A stretch of DNA of 64,000 nucleotides from Oryzias latipes (taxonomy: Eukaryota > Chordata > Actinopteri > Beloniformes > Adrianichthyidae), in NCBI RefSeq assembly GCF_002234675.1, contig NC_019876.2:22545398-22609397 (forward strand). The letters are read 5' to 3'. The notes under the pieces are model-generated. The model was not told the origin of the DNA. It did not search any database and was given only the letters and a program-made list of their open reading frames with translations. Position numbers and translations under genes: made by a program. Below, in pieces: positions 19,443 through 31,399 of this stretch. Every line of letters starts with the position of its first letter. The first letter of the stretch is position 1.

Positions 19443-21506
19443 TATCCAATTGAGAAAATTAACAAAAACAAAGATGTTATTTTGCCTTTTTGTTACTGGT
19501 TTGGCCCACTTGAGATCAGACACCCCTGTTCTTAAAGATGTAAAAAAAGTTAAGTTAGTTTTCAGGAATAATTTTTGACTAAATTATTTGTAATTTTACC
19601 CTGGTAGTATGGAGTCCTATAATGTTCATAATTAAATAAATAAATACAACTTCATGCAAATACACAATCAACCAATAAATCTCTGAAATGAAATTGTGAA
19701 AAACCTGCACACAGATTTTAAACTAGCCATTATATTTTTCAATATATTTCATTTTTGCTTTAAAAACCTGTTCATCATTTTAAAACAGCATTTTAAAATA
19801 TTCATTTTTAATCATGTTGAATATTACTATAATTCAATGTCTTTTTTCAGAAACTCGGATTTCAAAATCAATATTTTCCAAATTAGCTTTGTTTATATTT
19901 CATGTTTCTGTTTTTCAGAATGACTTATTTATTTCATAAGTTTTATCGGCAGAAAAAGTTTAGATTTATTGGTTGGTTATGTATTTGCACAAGGGCATAT
20001 CTTTATTTATTTATTTTATTATGAACACGACTCCGGCTTCCTCCCACCATCCAAAAAACATGCTTCATAGGTTAATTGGTTAATCTAAATTGTCTATAGC
20101 TGGGAATGTGAGTGTACATGGGTGTGTGATATGAGAGGCAACCTGTCCAGGGTGTCCCCTGCCTTCGCCCAAAAGTCAATACCAAGATGGCAGCATGCAC
20201 TCTGTCTGTCTGTCAGCGTACTGTGAATGAATGAGTTTTTACGACTTTTAAGCTATTTTAGATTTCATATTTATAGTTTTTGTTTTGGGCCTTTTTAGAA
20301 TGATATTTTGTTGAATTTGTTTTTCAACTACCGTTCTCGTTTTTAGTAAGGCTATTTTTAGAAAGGCTTGCTCAGAAACTGTGTAAGTCAAAGCAAATTT
20401 GATTCATTAAGACCCAAACCCAGGGTTGGGTCCCTGTGATTTACGAAGGAACGTTCCATTTTTATTCAACGATCATGAACTGTATGCAATCTGCGGTTAT
20501 CTGATTTTCCTGGCGTGACGAACCTTTGACGGGCCTTATACTTCATCAATAAAGGGAAGTCGCAATTTACTTTCTTTCAAAGCTGGCGCACTAATATATA
20601 TTTTTTTTGCCAACGTTGAGATGCTGCTTTCCTGTAGCACCTGTGTGTTATGCCCCTAATCTAAAGCGGACTCAGGAGCGCTTGGCTGGTTGATGAGCTT
20701 GCTATCTTTGTGGGAAGGAAAGTTCTTGATTCAACCCTCGGATCGTGTGATCTATACACATTTAAAGTTGAACAAGATTGGGCAACAATTCGCTCTTTTT
20801 GCCCGCAGCTTTCAAGTTCCGTGTTACTTCCTGTTTGTGAGGCACGTCACGGGAGAACGTCTGACAAAAAAAAAAAAAACAGTTCTTGGTGTATCCTGAA
20901 CTGGATTCTGGCAGAAATCTGGACTGAATGGTGCCATTTAAACACCTTCCTTCGAAGCCCCCAAAAAATAATATCAAGGGCTAAACTATTCTTCCTGCTA
21001 ACATTGGCCTTATTTTTCATTGGAGACTTTGGCATTGCCATAGTTCTTAACTGGACGGGAGTCATCTGACAACCGTCCAGTTAATCCACTGTATTGTGTA
21101 TTTGTGACACAGGTAGATTCTAGTGGATCAGATTCTGTGTAAGGAGCTGAACAACCAGATGCAAGTTTTCAAAATGTTTATTGTGTCCAGTCCTATAGTG
21201 TCCGGCCTCCAGCAGTCCAAATGCTCCAGGATGATTAGAGAAGCATGCAGTCCAAACCCCATCTAATAAATAAATCTCGCTATTGAGATTCTAGTTTCGT
21301 GTTTTTTACTCATAATAGGTGATGAAATCTTAGTAACAAGATTTAATATCTTATTGAGATAATCAAGTATCATAACTCTTAAAATAAGAAAACTTATCTA
21401 GTATGAAAGCTACTGATTGAGAAGAATTATCTTATCATTAAAAAATAAGCATGTATATGCTTGATTCAAGATATTTTATCTCACTTAGATTTCAGTTTTT
21501 GCAGTG
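19443..21506. other. Intergenic, no gene recognised
   Basis: AT-rich sequence. A fragment of the fish SINE body lies at about 20030-20165 (CTCCCACCATCCAAAAAACA, AGGTTAATTGGTTAA, CCAGGGTGTCCCCTGCCTTC). Nothing else was recognised. Confidence 0.35.
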
Positions 21507-21507
21507 T

Positions 21508-21536
21508 GCTGCTGCTGCTGCTGCTGCTGCTGCTGC
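21508..21536 (+). repeat. (CTG)n microsatellite
   Basis: About nine to ten GCT/CTG units. Open frames across it are low-complexity artefacts. Confidence 0.9.
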
Positions 21537-21899
21537 AAAACACCACACGTGCAGCCTCCGTCCTGGTGCTCCAAAACACCACGCGTGTGGCTCCCATCGC
21601 TGGTATTCCAACACTGCTTGTGCAGCTCTTGTGGTGCGCCTCTTTTTTTCCGCCCCAAGTCCAGCTGTTCATCCTTTTTAAAGGATCAAAACTCCAACCC
21701 ACCTTGATCACACACACCTGTGACTCATCACCAGATTTGCCATGAGCCATTCAAGGGCCCTTGGAGTTTTAGGTTGCACAACCAGGATCAATAAAACAAA
21801 AAAGATTTAAAAAACCAAATTGTAAAGGTAGGAAAAAAGAATCACCCCGTTACATATTTCATGCTGGAACAAAAACTTTTATTCATGAATGTTATAATG

Positions 21900-23893
21900 C
21901 TTACTCGCCTGTGTGTCTCTCAGACAATCCAAATGAACTACTGCACTTCAGCTGTGTATTGGCTCTCCAGAAGAATTTTACTATAAACTCTATAGCCTTC
22001 TTAAAAATGTTCCCCTCTCTAGGACCTTCAAATTCAGTATCTAAGAAACCACAACTTCAAAGACGCCTCATCTTTTTATTGTTGTTAATCTCCGAGAATA
22101 TTCCACCAAACCCTGGACCAGATAGTCCTATTTTTAGTACTCCTGAAGATTTTAAATCTCGTAATGGTCTTGGATTCATTCATCTCAATGTAAGGAGTTT
22201 ATTGCCTAAAATGGATATGATACGCATTTGGGCAATATCAACTGAAACAGATGTAAGTGTTGTTTCCTGAACCATGGTTAAACAAGTCAATAACTGACTT
22301 TGACATACATATCATTGGTTATAATGTTTTTAGGGCTGACCATACCAAAAGAGGTGGAGGTATAGCCATATATATCAAAACTAGACTTAATACAAAAGTT
22401 CTTATGCAAACATCAATGTCAAAGAAATTCTAACTTTTAGCTCTTGATCAAGAGATCTCTGATTCTCTGCATATTACCTTAGTTGGTTGCTATAGAGCAC
22501 CCTCTGCTGATAGCTCCGCTCTTCCCTCTTTAATGGAACTGCTGTCTTCCTTAAAATATAATGAAGTTGTGATAATTGGGGATTTAAACTGGAACTGGTT
22601 GCAACCTGTTTCTGATGATTTTAAATCTTACTGTGATTCTTTGAACCTGTTTCAATTAGTAAATGATCCTACTTGACCTAACCCCAAATTTCCGGAGAAA
22701 TCCTTGCTAATTGATTTGATTCTTACAAATTCTCCCTAAAAGTATTCAACTGCTGCTGTATTTGCAAATGATATAAGTGATTACTGTATCATTGCTACTT
22801 CGAGAAACACAAAAATGCCCAAAACCAAACCACACATTATCATAAAGCGCACTGTCTAGCAATTTTGTGAACAATCCTTTTGTCAGGATCTAAATGAATT
22901 TAACTGGCAAACGATGATGGAAATTGATAATGTTGAAATGGCCTGAAGTTATTTCCATAATGAATTTACAAAAATCTTGATAAACATGCTCCTATCCGGC
23001 ACTATAAAGTGAAAGGTCGTAATAATCCGTGGTTTAGCTCAGATCTGGCTAACCAGCTACATGAAAGGAATGTACCATAGGCAAAAGCAAGACATTTTGA
23101 TAATGCATCTAACTGGCTGGCATTCAGAAAACTAAGTAATGCTTGCACTACTGCAATTCGAAATGTGAAATCTGACCATTTTTTTAAAAATACCACAGAA
23201 AATTTAAATAATCCCTCAAAGTTTTGGAAGATAGTTAAGGCCCTAAAAGAAAATAATTCAGGTGTTGAGCTCCCTTCAAGTATAATGAAAAACACTTGTA
23301 ATATAATAGACAAGACAGAGATGCTTTCATGTTTTAATGAGCATTTTGTTTCTTCTGGATCATTATTTAATTCTATAAAACACTCATCTGAGTACTCCCT
23401 CCCTGTGAATCACAAAGACTTAACACATAATTTCTCATTTTCCCCCTTCACATCTTTAGAAGTCTCAAAAGCCTTTAAACTCCTTGATCCTACTAAATCT
23501 GCTGGTCCTGATGATCTAGAACCATATTTTATAAAAGCTGCAGCAGACTCTATTGCACTTCCACTGAGCTATTTATTTAATTTGTCTTTGTCCACGAACA
23601 CCATTCCGCATGTATGGAAATCGGCTTATGTGTTACCGCTACTTAAAGGCGGTGACCCAACAAATTTGAATAACTATAGACCAATTTCCAAGTTACCCAT
23701 TTTGGCAAAAGTTTTGGAAGGTCTTATAAGTGTACAATTAAAAGAATTTCTCATTTCAAATAATATTTTAAGCCAGCCAACCGCAGCTCTTAAAGTTTTA
23801 AATGACATATCTGAATCCCTGGATGACAAACACCACTGTGCCGCCCTCTTCATCGACCTCTCTAAAGCCTTTGATACTGTGGCCCATAGTAGA
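21900..23893 (+). pseudogene. Non-LTR retrotransposon (L2/CR1/Rex-like), decayed and truncated
   Basis: Recognisable in order: an N-terminal NIPPNPGP motif and the start of an AP-type endonuclease (LGFIHLNVRSLLPKMD, 22170). Then come endonuclease motifs ETDVSVVS..EPWLNKS, VVIIGDLNWNW (22570) and SDYCII (22780), followed by the first half of a reverse transcriptase (KSAGPDDLEPYFIK, NNYRPISKLPILAKVLE, AALFIDLSKAFDTV, 23490-23880). The endonuclease has several stops and frameshifts. The RT ends abruptly after motif A, where unrelated GC-rich sequence begins, so the catalytic DD motif and 3' end are absent. Confidence 0.85.
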
Positions 23894-24566
23894 GGTAAGA
23901 TCGGGGCTAAAAAATCCAGCCCGACCCGACACAGGCCAGCGGGCATTAAAGCCGAACCCAGCCTGAACCCGACCAATTAAATTGATTTGCAGGCCTGAGC
24001 TCGAAGCAAACCCGAAATTTCAATTAATCCCATAGTATTTTTGGCAGAAAAAAAACACAAGATTTCTTAAAATAATCTACATATTTTTATGATCATGATA
24101 ATTGCATTTGCACAACGAAATAACGCTGGAACACAGAATAACAGGCCAGAAAAAGAGAGTGAAAGAGAGATCTTGATGCGCACTCGCTTAATTACGCGGA
24201 GAAATCCTGCAACTGCGGCAGTGCGTGTTTGCCTTTTCCGTTCCCCTGTCTTAAGTTTATCCTTGACTTCTTGCTGCTCCATGTCGGGGATACCTAAACA
24301 AAATAGATGCGGACTTGCGGAGTGAAGATTACATTCACGACACGTGCGCAAAGTGCGCCTTAGCTCTGCCTCTGCGCTTCCTGTTTAGTAGTAGTTATAT
24401 AGCAATTACTTTACAGCGCCTTCTCTGTTTTTACCAAATTATTTATTTATAACAAGTATTCCTTAGTTTAGTATCCACACATCGTTCTAGTATACATTTT
24501 GATAAACATATATTTATTTAAAAAGTCAGCGAGAGAGAAGCCCAGCCCGACCCGACCCGAACGTAA
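23894..24566. repeat. Segment bounded by CCCGACCCGAC direct repeats
   Basis: AGCCCGACCCGAC occurs at about 23919 and again at about 24543, at the two edges of a 0.67-kb segment joined directly to the truncated LINE. The type of element is unknown to me. No open reading frame of interest. Confidence 0.35.
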
Positions 24567-24570
24567 TAAT

Positions 24571-25714
24571 TGTCATTTTAGTCATTTAGACATTAATTAG
24601 CATGAGTAATGTGGTATTAATCAGATTATAAAGACATTTACTAGTATTTGTTAATCCTTTATAAAGTATTTGTTAGCATTTGCAATTTTATACAAATACC
24701 TTATAAGATAATAATACATGTAATAATTGTGTTCTTGTTCACAGTTTGAGTATTTTGGAGCGCCCCAATCTAGAGCGTGACCAAATAGGGGTTCATATTC
24801 ACAAGCCATTTATAAATATGGCTCGTATGGGATTTGTTTTCTTTTTTGGGAGGTTAGTTTGATTCAAATTGACAATTCATACTTAATTTTCTAAATAGAT
24901 GTTGTCATCAGCCTGTTAGTGGTTAAAGCATTTTTCAACTGGAGCACAATCTGGTTTCACATGAAAAGACAATTCCAGGAACAGCAGCTGCATCCTCATT
25001 TCTGACACTTGAGGGGGAAAAAAGTGTCACGTTGGTACAATCATATTGAAAACCAATTCAAGCAATTGAGTAAAACAAAAAAGAATACATTTACAAGATA
25101 TACATTTAAAATTGCTATATTCTTCAATCCCTAAACAATTCTTTATCAACGTATAATAACATTTAAAACTTTAGAATAATCTTTTTGGAGTAATATTTAC
25201 TTTAATGTTTCATGTCAAAGTCAAAGAATTTTCAAGGACACTGCAGGGAGTTGAACCCCGTCTAGCTGAAGCCAGAGTACCATCTACCATTGCCTTTGCT
25301 TTTTTGACTGAACATGGAAGGCAACAAAAAGCCTGTAGTCCAACCAGCATATATCCCCTCTCCATTTCTATGGGCTTGGGACCATCACAGAAAGTACACA
25401 AGTTTGTGACTATCTGAGGCTGGGTTATATATATGTTTTTTTTTTAGTTTTTTTTTTTTATTTTTGTTTTTTTATTTTTTTGAAAACACATTTTTTATTA
25501 CAAACTAAAAACTATCTAGTTATTGAACATTATATACATTTTTATACATACATGGAAATAAAACCTAATACAGTTTTAATAAATGACTTGAAATAAACAC
25601 TTTTGTAGAATTTATTCAAAAAATACATGTTATTAAAATCTGTTTTAATGTTTTCCTGGATATTACCAGTGTCTTGTGTCATTACGTCTAAGAATCTTGA
25701 TTTTCCCTTTTTGT

Positions 25715-25745
<31 letters not shown>

Positions 25746-26032
25746 GGGGACTGGAGCACCCAGAGAAAACCCCACGCATGCATGGAAAGAAAACGCCAAT
25801 TTAACCATGCAGCCCGTTTTTTTTGGAAATGGTTCAAGTCCGTTTATTTGATCTAGAAGAGGATGTAGCAGATGTTGAAGTCCTTTTAGCAGTGATTGTT
25901 GTACAGTCCTAATGTATTTTTTTGATTGTGGGGGGAAACTAGAGCACCCAGAGAAAACCCCACGCATGCATGGAAAGAAAACGCCAATTTAACCATGCAG
26001 CCCCTTTTTTGAATTCTGCGCAGTCGCTTGCT
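24571..26032. other. Block A left flank, repeats only
   Basis: No gene. Contains a tRNA-like relic on the minus strand near 25230-25300 (B box GGTTCAACTCC), a (TG)n(G)n tract at about 25713-25750, and two copies about 180 bp apart of a segment containing GCACCCAGAGAAAACCCCAC (25757 and 25944). Confidence 0.4.
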
Positions 26033-27124
26033 TTACTTTTTCAAGCAAAACAATCTGCGGCAGAATTTGGTGAAGGAAAACCTCTTGACCTTCTTTCCTT
26101 TCTTTGATTTCACTTCTACTTCAACCTGTTGTTCTGTTTTCTCCCTGCTTTCAAGGTTCTTGACAGAAAGTTCCTCTTGGATTTCTTGAGGATCTTCCTT
26201 TATTCCATCACTCTCCTTTTCAGCCCTTCCATCATTTTCTGTGTCAGGAGAGTTTGTTTTTTCAACCTCTGTTGTCTTTTTCACAGTCTGATCTATGGGA
26301 TTTGTGGTTTCTCCCTCTTTGGTGATGCATTCCTGATTCACAGAGTCAGTCTGTACAGAGGCTGATGTCTTCTCTTTGTTTGCCTTCAGTTCTTCCAACT
26401 CCCCTTTTGCATCTTCAGTTTCTTTTTCCTTTAGTTTGACCAATTCAAGGAGTGCCTTTTTTTCCTCCTCATGTGTCTTCAGTTGCTGTTTCAGCTCAGC
26501 GATAGTGGATTCATGCTGAGCAGAGACCTCCAGTTTCTTGTTTAAGTCAGCCTTTTCTTTCTCCAAATCTCCAAATTCATCAACCAGAACTTGATATTCT
26601 GCCTTTAATTCTTCATTTTCTTCTTGAGACTCTTGATATTTTCTTTTAAGGTCCTCAAAGGCTTGATTGTTGTCTGGTTTGGGTCCTTTGCCTCCCTTTG
26701 CAGCCTTCTGCTCTTTGAAATCTTTAAGCTGCTGTTTCAGCTTTTTGATGCAAGCTTCATTTTTGTCATTGATGTCCATTTGTTGGACCAACACGGCCTT
26801 GCACTCTTCAAGTTCCCAGACCATGTCAAGGTTGGCCTGTTTCAGGGTCAAGTGTTCTTCACTCGTCTGATATTTCTCTTCTTTTAAGTTTTTGAATTTC
26901 TCTCTCAACTCTTTGGTGTCAGTTGAAACAGCAAGTTCTTCCAGTTCTTTCTTCAATTGAGCATTTTCACGCTCAAGAGCTACCACCTTGGTAGAAAGAC
27001 CCTGGCCTTTTTTGTCCTGGATGAGGTTTTCGTGGGCCTTTTTCAGCGTGTTGAGCTCCTCCAGAACCTCACTGAGTTTTGGGCTTGGATTTTTGCGCCT
27101 GTTTGCCTTGGTTTCACGGGGCAT
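26033..27124 (-). CDS. Intact intronless coiled-coil protein carried in block A
   Basis: 363 aa, single open frame from an ATG (MPRETKANRRKNPSPKLSE). Residues about 15-240 are an almost continuous heptad-rich coiled coil (VVALERENAQLKKELEELA, EECKAVLVQQMDINDKNEA, LKRKYQESQEENEELKAEY). An acidic, Thr-rich linker follows, and the C-terminus is basic and aromatic with two Cys residues (KRFSFTKFCRRLFCLKK). That tail could bind membrane or a partner. No catalytic domain. A second copy at 52438-53418 has a shorter linker. I do not recognise the family. The lack of introns and its place among transposon genes suggest a captured or retroposed host gene, or an accessory gene of the element. Tandem CRE-like motifs lie upstream. 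Confidence 0.8.
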   Translation of the reverse strand: MPRETKANRRKNPSPKLSEVLEELNTLKKAHENLIQDKKGQGLSTKVVALERENAQLKKELEELAVSTDTKELREKFKNLKEEKYQTSEEHLTLKQANLDMVWELEECKAVLVQQMDINDKNEACIKKLKQQLKDFKEQKAAKGGKGPKPDNNQAFEDLKRKYQESQEENEELKAEYQVLVDEFGDLEKEKADLNKKLEVSAQHESTIAELKQQLKTHEEEKKALLELVKLKEKETEDAKGELEELKANKEKTSASVQTDSVNQECITKEGETTNPIDQTVKKTTEVEKTNSPDTENDGRAEKESDGIKEDPQEIQEELSVKNLESREKTEQQVEVEVKSKKGKKVKRFSFTKFCRRLFCLKK

Positions 27125-27339
27125 TTTTACCAGTCGTTCGGTTTAAAATAACTGTGAAATGACAGAGTTTACAGAAAGTTTCAGAAACAAAAGCTTTTTG
27201 TCCCTGCGAAGAATGTGCTCCAAGTGCGTTTTCAAACTACTCTTTCGAGAGCAATGACCTTTGATCTCTTCGACCACAGCGAATGTTTTGACTAGAAGTC
27301 TGAGATGTATTTCTGGACTAGAGTGCCCAATCTGCATGA

Positions 27340-27525
27340 TGTCATATGAAATCATTTGATGTCGTATGATGGCATAAACTAGTATCATGTGCTCTGACAT
27401 CATCATTACATAAGATCACTGATGTCATATGATTACATGATGACCTAAACTAGCATCATTTGCTCTGACATCATCATTACATAAGATCACTGATGTCATT
27501 TGAAATCTATGACATCAGTAAACCC
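27340..27525. promoter_or_regulatory. Tandem repeat with TGATGTCA/TGACATCA motifs upstream of the coiled-coil gene
   Basis: A 71-bp unit containing GCTCTGACATCATCATTAC (at 27391 and 27462) is repeated about twice, with a further partial copy to the left. TGATGTCA or TGACATCA occurs about six times. The motif is one base from the CRE/ATF site TGACGTCA. The block is also present at 53630-53822. It could be an upstream promoter array; this is inference. Confidence 0.4.
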
Positions 27526-29194
27526 TGATTCTATTCGTGGTAACTTTAGAATTGTATACATTTACCTCTTGTTGTTTTTCTTCTTTTTTTAAAACTTAAT
27601 TAGTAATTAACATAGAACAAATCTTCCTTACAAAAAATAATGCAATTTTAATATGTAAAGTCAATTATGAATAAGTTTTTAATCATGAACACCCATAAAT
27701 TTGTTTTAGCCTGGAGGTGGTGCTGGCAGTGCAGACTCCTCCTGCAAGGAGCGGTTTCCCAATTTTGTGATGTCACAATGTGAGAACCTTTTCATTTTCT
27801 GGGATTGGGAGGGGCTGGTGCTCAGAGCACAGGTTTTTAGAGGAATACTCAGAGATGAGTGGATGGATCACAATACAGCTTTGTTTTTTTTTTGTTTTTT
27901 GAGGAATTAACATTATCATACGCCTAATATTCATGTGCCATATTATGAATTATTGCATAGTTGTTAACAGATGCGATTTTTCGTATAGACAATATGGGCC
28001 GTTACCCAACGGGGTATTTTTTCAGGCAGTCAATGCTACATTGCATAAGCAGAGAAACAAGATAAAATGTTGAGCTTTTATTTTGAACCACATAACATTG
28101 TAGATTGCACCATAGTGATCATCCTTTGCTCCCCACACTTATGGTGGAAAAAAAGAAGTAAACACAACAGGATGAAATAACTAAGGGTGAAACAACATAA
28201 AACAGCCACATGAAAGGGCACATGGGCAAAAGAAAAACCTGTGCTCAACCCCATTTTGACCAGAGAAGGCAAAGGGGATTGTATCCCACAATTCCCCGCT
28301 CTGCCGGCTCCGACAGCAGACCCAACGTGCACGTGACCGCCACTACATCTGAAGGTTTCATTTTAAATGTTACACGGCGCCCTCTGCTGCACGACACTGA
28401 AACTTGCGCCCTCTCGTCAGTACTCTTTGGCAACTATCCCTGGCTGCAGCCTGCGGAACGGGCGGAGCTCAACATTTTACTCTGCCCACGTTGAGCTCAG
28501 CCCACTCTATGCCTGTTCCATGTGCAATATGCCTCATACCAGATTAGGGAGTTAATTCAATTAAGGCTCAACATGTACTTTTTTATTTTCTTTTTTGGGA
28601 GGTTAGTTAATTTCAAATTGACTATTCACACTTAATTCTCTAAATAGATGTTGTCATCAGCCTGCATATCCCTGGCAGCAGCCTGCAGAATTGCTCAACA
28701 TCGCGGAATGCTGAAACGCTGTGGAATGTGAACATGCTGTGGAAGTTAACCCACAGACATTGTGTAATAACTGTTGTGTATTTATGCTCAGTCTCACACA
28801 ACTCAAGGAGTGTAATGTCTCAGGTGGGTTAAACATGGAAAGTAAAACCCCTGACCTCTTGCTAGACATGCATGTGTGGGTTTTATCCGGGCCTTCCTCC
28901 CACCGTCCAAAAACACTCTTAATAGGTAAATTGGTCACTGTAAAGTGTTCATAGGTGTGATGTGAATGTGTGTATGATTGTGGTAATGCGACAGGCTGGC
29001 GAGCTGTCCAGGATTTCTCCTGCCTTCACCAGGTAGTGGCCAGGATACGCTCCAGCAGCCCGGTGACCCCAAAAGGAATGAAACGGAATATAAGATGAAT
29101 GAATGTAATGCTACAGTCATTATAGCATTATACATATACAAATATAGACCAAAAAACATTTTTTTTAAAACAGCAGACACTGATTTAGTGTTCT
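27526..29194. other. Block A interior without a recognised gene
   Basis: Contains the repeated CTATCCCTGGCTGCAGCC segment (28434), a CTGTGGAATGTGAACATG segment near 28722 that recurs inverted at 51079-51110, and a fish SINE-body fragment (28885-29060). ORFs conserved between copies here (for example 28210-28494) look like by-products of recent duplication. Confidence 0.35.
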
Positions 29195-29530
29195 TCAAAA
29201 CACACACAAACCTTTAATTTTTGATTGTCCATGATTTTTTGAACAAAATGCTTCAAAGTCACAGAAAAACTGAAAAGAAAAAACAAAAAGCTCCATCAGT
29301 TCCATCATTCTCTCGTCATCTTCCCTCATGAGGGAGCAGGTTTTGTGCTCTTTAAGTATCTCCTGTTCTCCTTCATCCACCTTCAAAACATCAGGGAGGG
29401 AACATCTTCCTTTAAAGGTCTGCAACTTGCACCATTTGCCTGCCTCAATGGTGCCGTGTTGCAAGGCATCTTCTTCTTGCACAGAAAAAAAGGTACCGTA
29501 ATTCTTAGAGTAGATACTGAAGATGCACAA
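29195..29530 (-). pseudogene. Exon-like ORF of unknown function in block A
   Basis: Encodes an acidic stretch (HGTIEAGKWCKLQTFKGRC, DVLKVDEGEQEILKEHKTC, EDDERMMELMELF). The copy at 55493-55855 has a better splice acceptor (CTGTGCAG) just before GAAGAAGATGCC, so this is probably one exon of a gene of the Zisupton-like unit. I do not recognise it. Confidence 0.3.
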
Positions 29531-29576
29531 ACGGTGAGTTCAAAAAGATCCATACTTTCCTTCCTGTCCCCACTGC

Positions 29577-29624
29577 TAGGGGAAGGTGACATGACAACTA
29601 TAGTTGTCATGTCACCTTCCCCTA
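29577..29624. repeat. Perfect 48-bp palindrome
   Basis: Two 24-bp arms (TAGGGGAAGGTGACATGACA.. and its exact complement) meet with no spacer. The second copy of the unit (about 55876-55900) has only one arm. Confidence 0.95.
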
Positions 29625-29857
29625 CAAAGAGAATAGAATGACAATGAAAAGATAAAAATGACACTAAAGAAAGATCCTGGAAATCCCATCTCCTAAACTT
29701 TTATAATAAATACAATATTATACTATATTTGAAGGGGCATCTCAAGTAACCTAAATAATCTATCAGACAATGAAAGCATGCAGAGAAGATTTCAGAGTGG
29801 CCTATTCTTGTGGCCAGTCTAAGGCACACCTGTGCAATAACCATGCTGTCTAATCAG

Positions 29858-30356
29858 CATCTTGATATGGCTCACCTGCGAGGTCGGATGGATTGTCTTG
29901 GGAAAGGAGAAGTGCTCACTATCAAAGATTTAGACAGATTTGTGAACAATATTTCAGGTAACTGGTTATTTTGTGTATGTGGAAAATGTTTCACATCTTT
30001 GAGTTCATACCATAAAAAAATGGGAGCAATAACAAAAGTGTTGCGTTTATATATTTGGTCAGTGTAGAATCCATGTGACATTTCTCAATGTTATCTTTAT
30101 ATACCATGGTCACTTACAAAATAAATAAATGTTAACCTTAATTCTTGTTTTCACTTTTTAATGCTTCTCAAGGAGAGGAAGCACTGGTAAGAGCAACATA
30201 TGCAACTTGATTATTGACATTGTAATAAAGTTAGGTATATGTTGAATTGATCTTTATTGAGGGGAACATTAAATGACCATGGTCATTTCTAAACATTTAT
30301 TTGTTTTTGAACAGACATGGTCTGACCATTATGACAAACACGACAAGTTTATTTGA
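29858..30356 (+). CDS. Possible 3' end of a plus-strand gene with a 14-nt microexon
   Basis: Exons 29858-29957, 30173-30186 (14 nt) and 30315-30356 have AG/GT borders and matching phases. They read ..DLDRFVNNIS | GEEAL | TWSDHYDKHDKFI stop. The same exons exist at 56135-56234, 56450-56463 and 56592-56633. Upstream exons were not found and the family is unknown. The fit may be chance, although all three phases agree. Confidence 0.35.
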
Positions 30357-31349
30357 GCACCCTTGATATGCCAGACCCTGGGGGTGTGGGAACAAAAGTT
30401 TTGATTAAAGGATAGTAAGCAAATAGAAAATTTTAGCTAATGCAATGACAAATCAAACTGGAACATCATTTCTGTCTCCAGAAGTGTCCTCCAGGGTCCA
30501 GGGGAGAGGAGGTGTGCAATGTGTCTGGAAAAAAGCACAGTGTAACAGAAGAAAATAAAGGTGCAGCATTTTCATATATTTACACAAGAACTGCAATTGA
30601 AGCGAACTCAGGAAAAGGTGGGAACTGAAGTCATTTATTTAATCGGGCTCAATCAGAACAAGGGGTGTAAGAAAAAATCGATTCAGCAATATATCGCAAT
30701 ACGTCATTTGGCAATACTTGTATCGATTCAAAATGCTCCCAGATCGATATGCATTTAATTATTTCTGAGCGTCCTTCAGTGTCTGACTGTAGTTGTCCAC
30801 TTCACCCTCCGACCGCTAGTTGGCAGCGGAGCACACGGAGCCTCTTTGAGCAGCTCTACTCTGCACTAAACAACAGGAAGACGGCAGCCAGAGGCAGTTT
30901 TGTTGTTATGAGACATGAACTACTTCGTTTTTACTTGAATGGATACCAAACAGAAACTCTGGGCCATGTTGCTGCCAGTAAGATATGAAACCGTGGATTT
31001 CTGTGCTTTTTAGCAGCTCAGATAAATAAGATAGACAATGAAGCACGGCAGCAGCTAATAGGCTAATGCGCTTAGCATCTGCTAACATGCTAGCAAAGCG
31101 GGCTTCTGCAGAACCTCAAAGCAATGGATTCTAGTTTAGGGACCTGATGGATCAGAGGGATGTGTACAATGCTCTGAAAAAGGCTGACGTTGTGGTGATC
31201 AGCTTTACCAGTTTACTTCCGTGTGTGAGAAGCGTGGCTGCAGGTGCAACAGAGCAGATATGTAAACAAAGCCCCTTTTTTGTCACATTAAAGCAACTTT
31301 CCTTCGTTCTGTCATGCTGCCTCATCATCACAGTTTATTGTTTCTGGAA

Positions 31350-31358
31350 AGAATCAGT
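31350..31358 (+). other. 9-bp target duplication, left (AGAATCAGT)
   Basis: Identical to 43833-43841 and present once at the empty site 57633-57641. Confidence 0.95.
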
Positions 31359-31399
31359 ATGGCAGGCCATTTTAACATTAAAAGGCTAAGTTTGACTAT

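Noticed and set aside
21451-21745. ORFs with poly-Ala, poly-Leu or poly-Cys
   Set aside because: Produced by the (CTG)n microsatellite in three frames.
25230-25300. tRNA gene on the minus strand in block A
   Set aside because: The B box is present but A box and acceptor stem are poor; better seen as a tRNA-derived relic, repeated at 51700.
28210-28494. 94-aa ORF conserved at 54511-54795
   Set aside because: Conservation is explained by the recent duplication; the frame crosses repeat segments and shows no domain or splice context.
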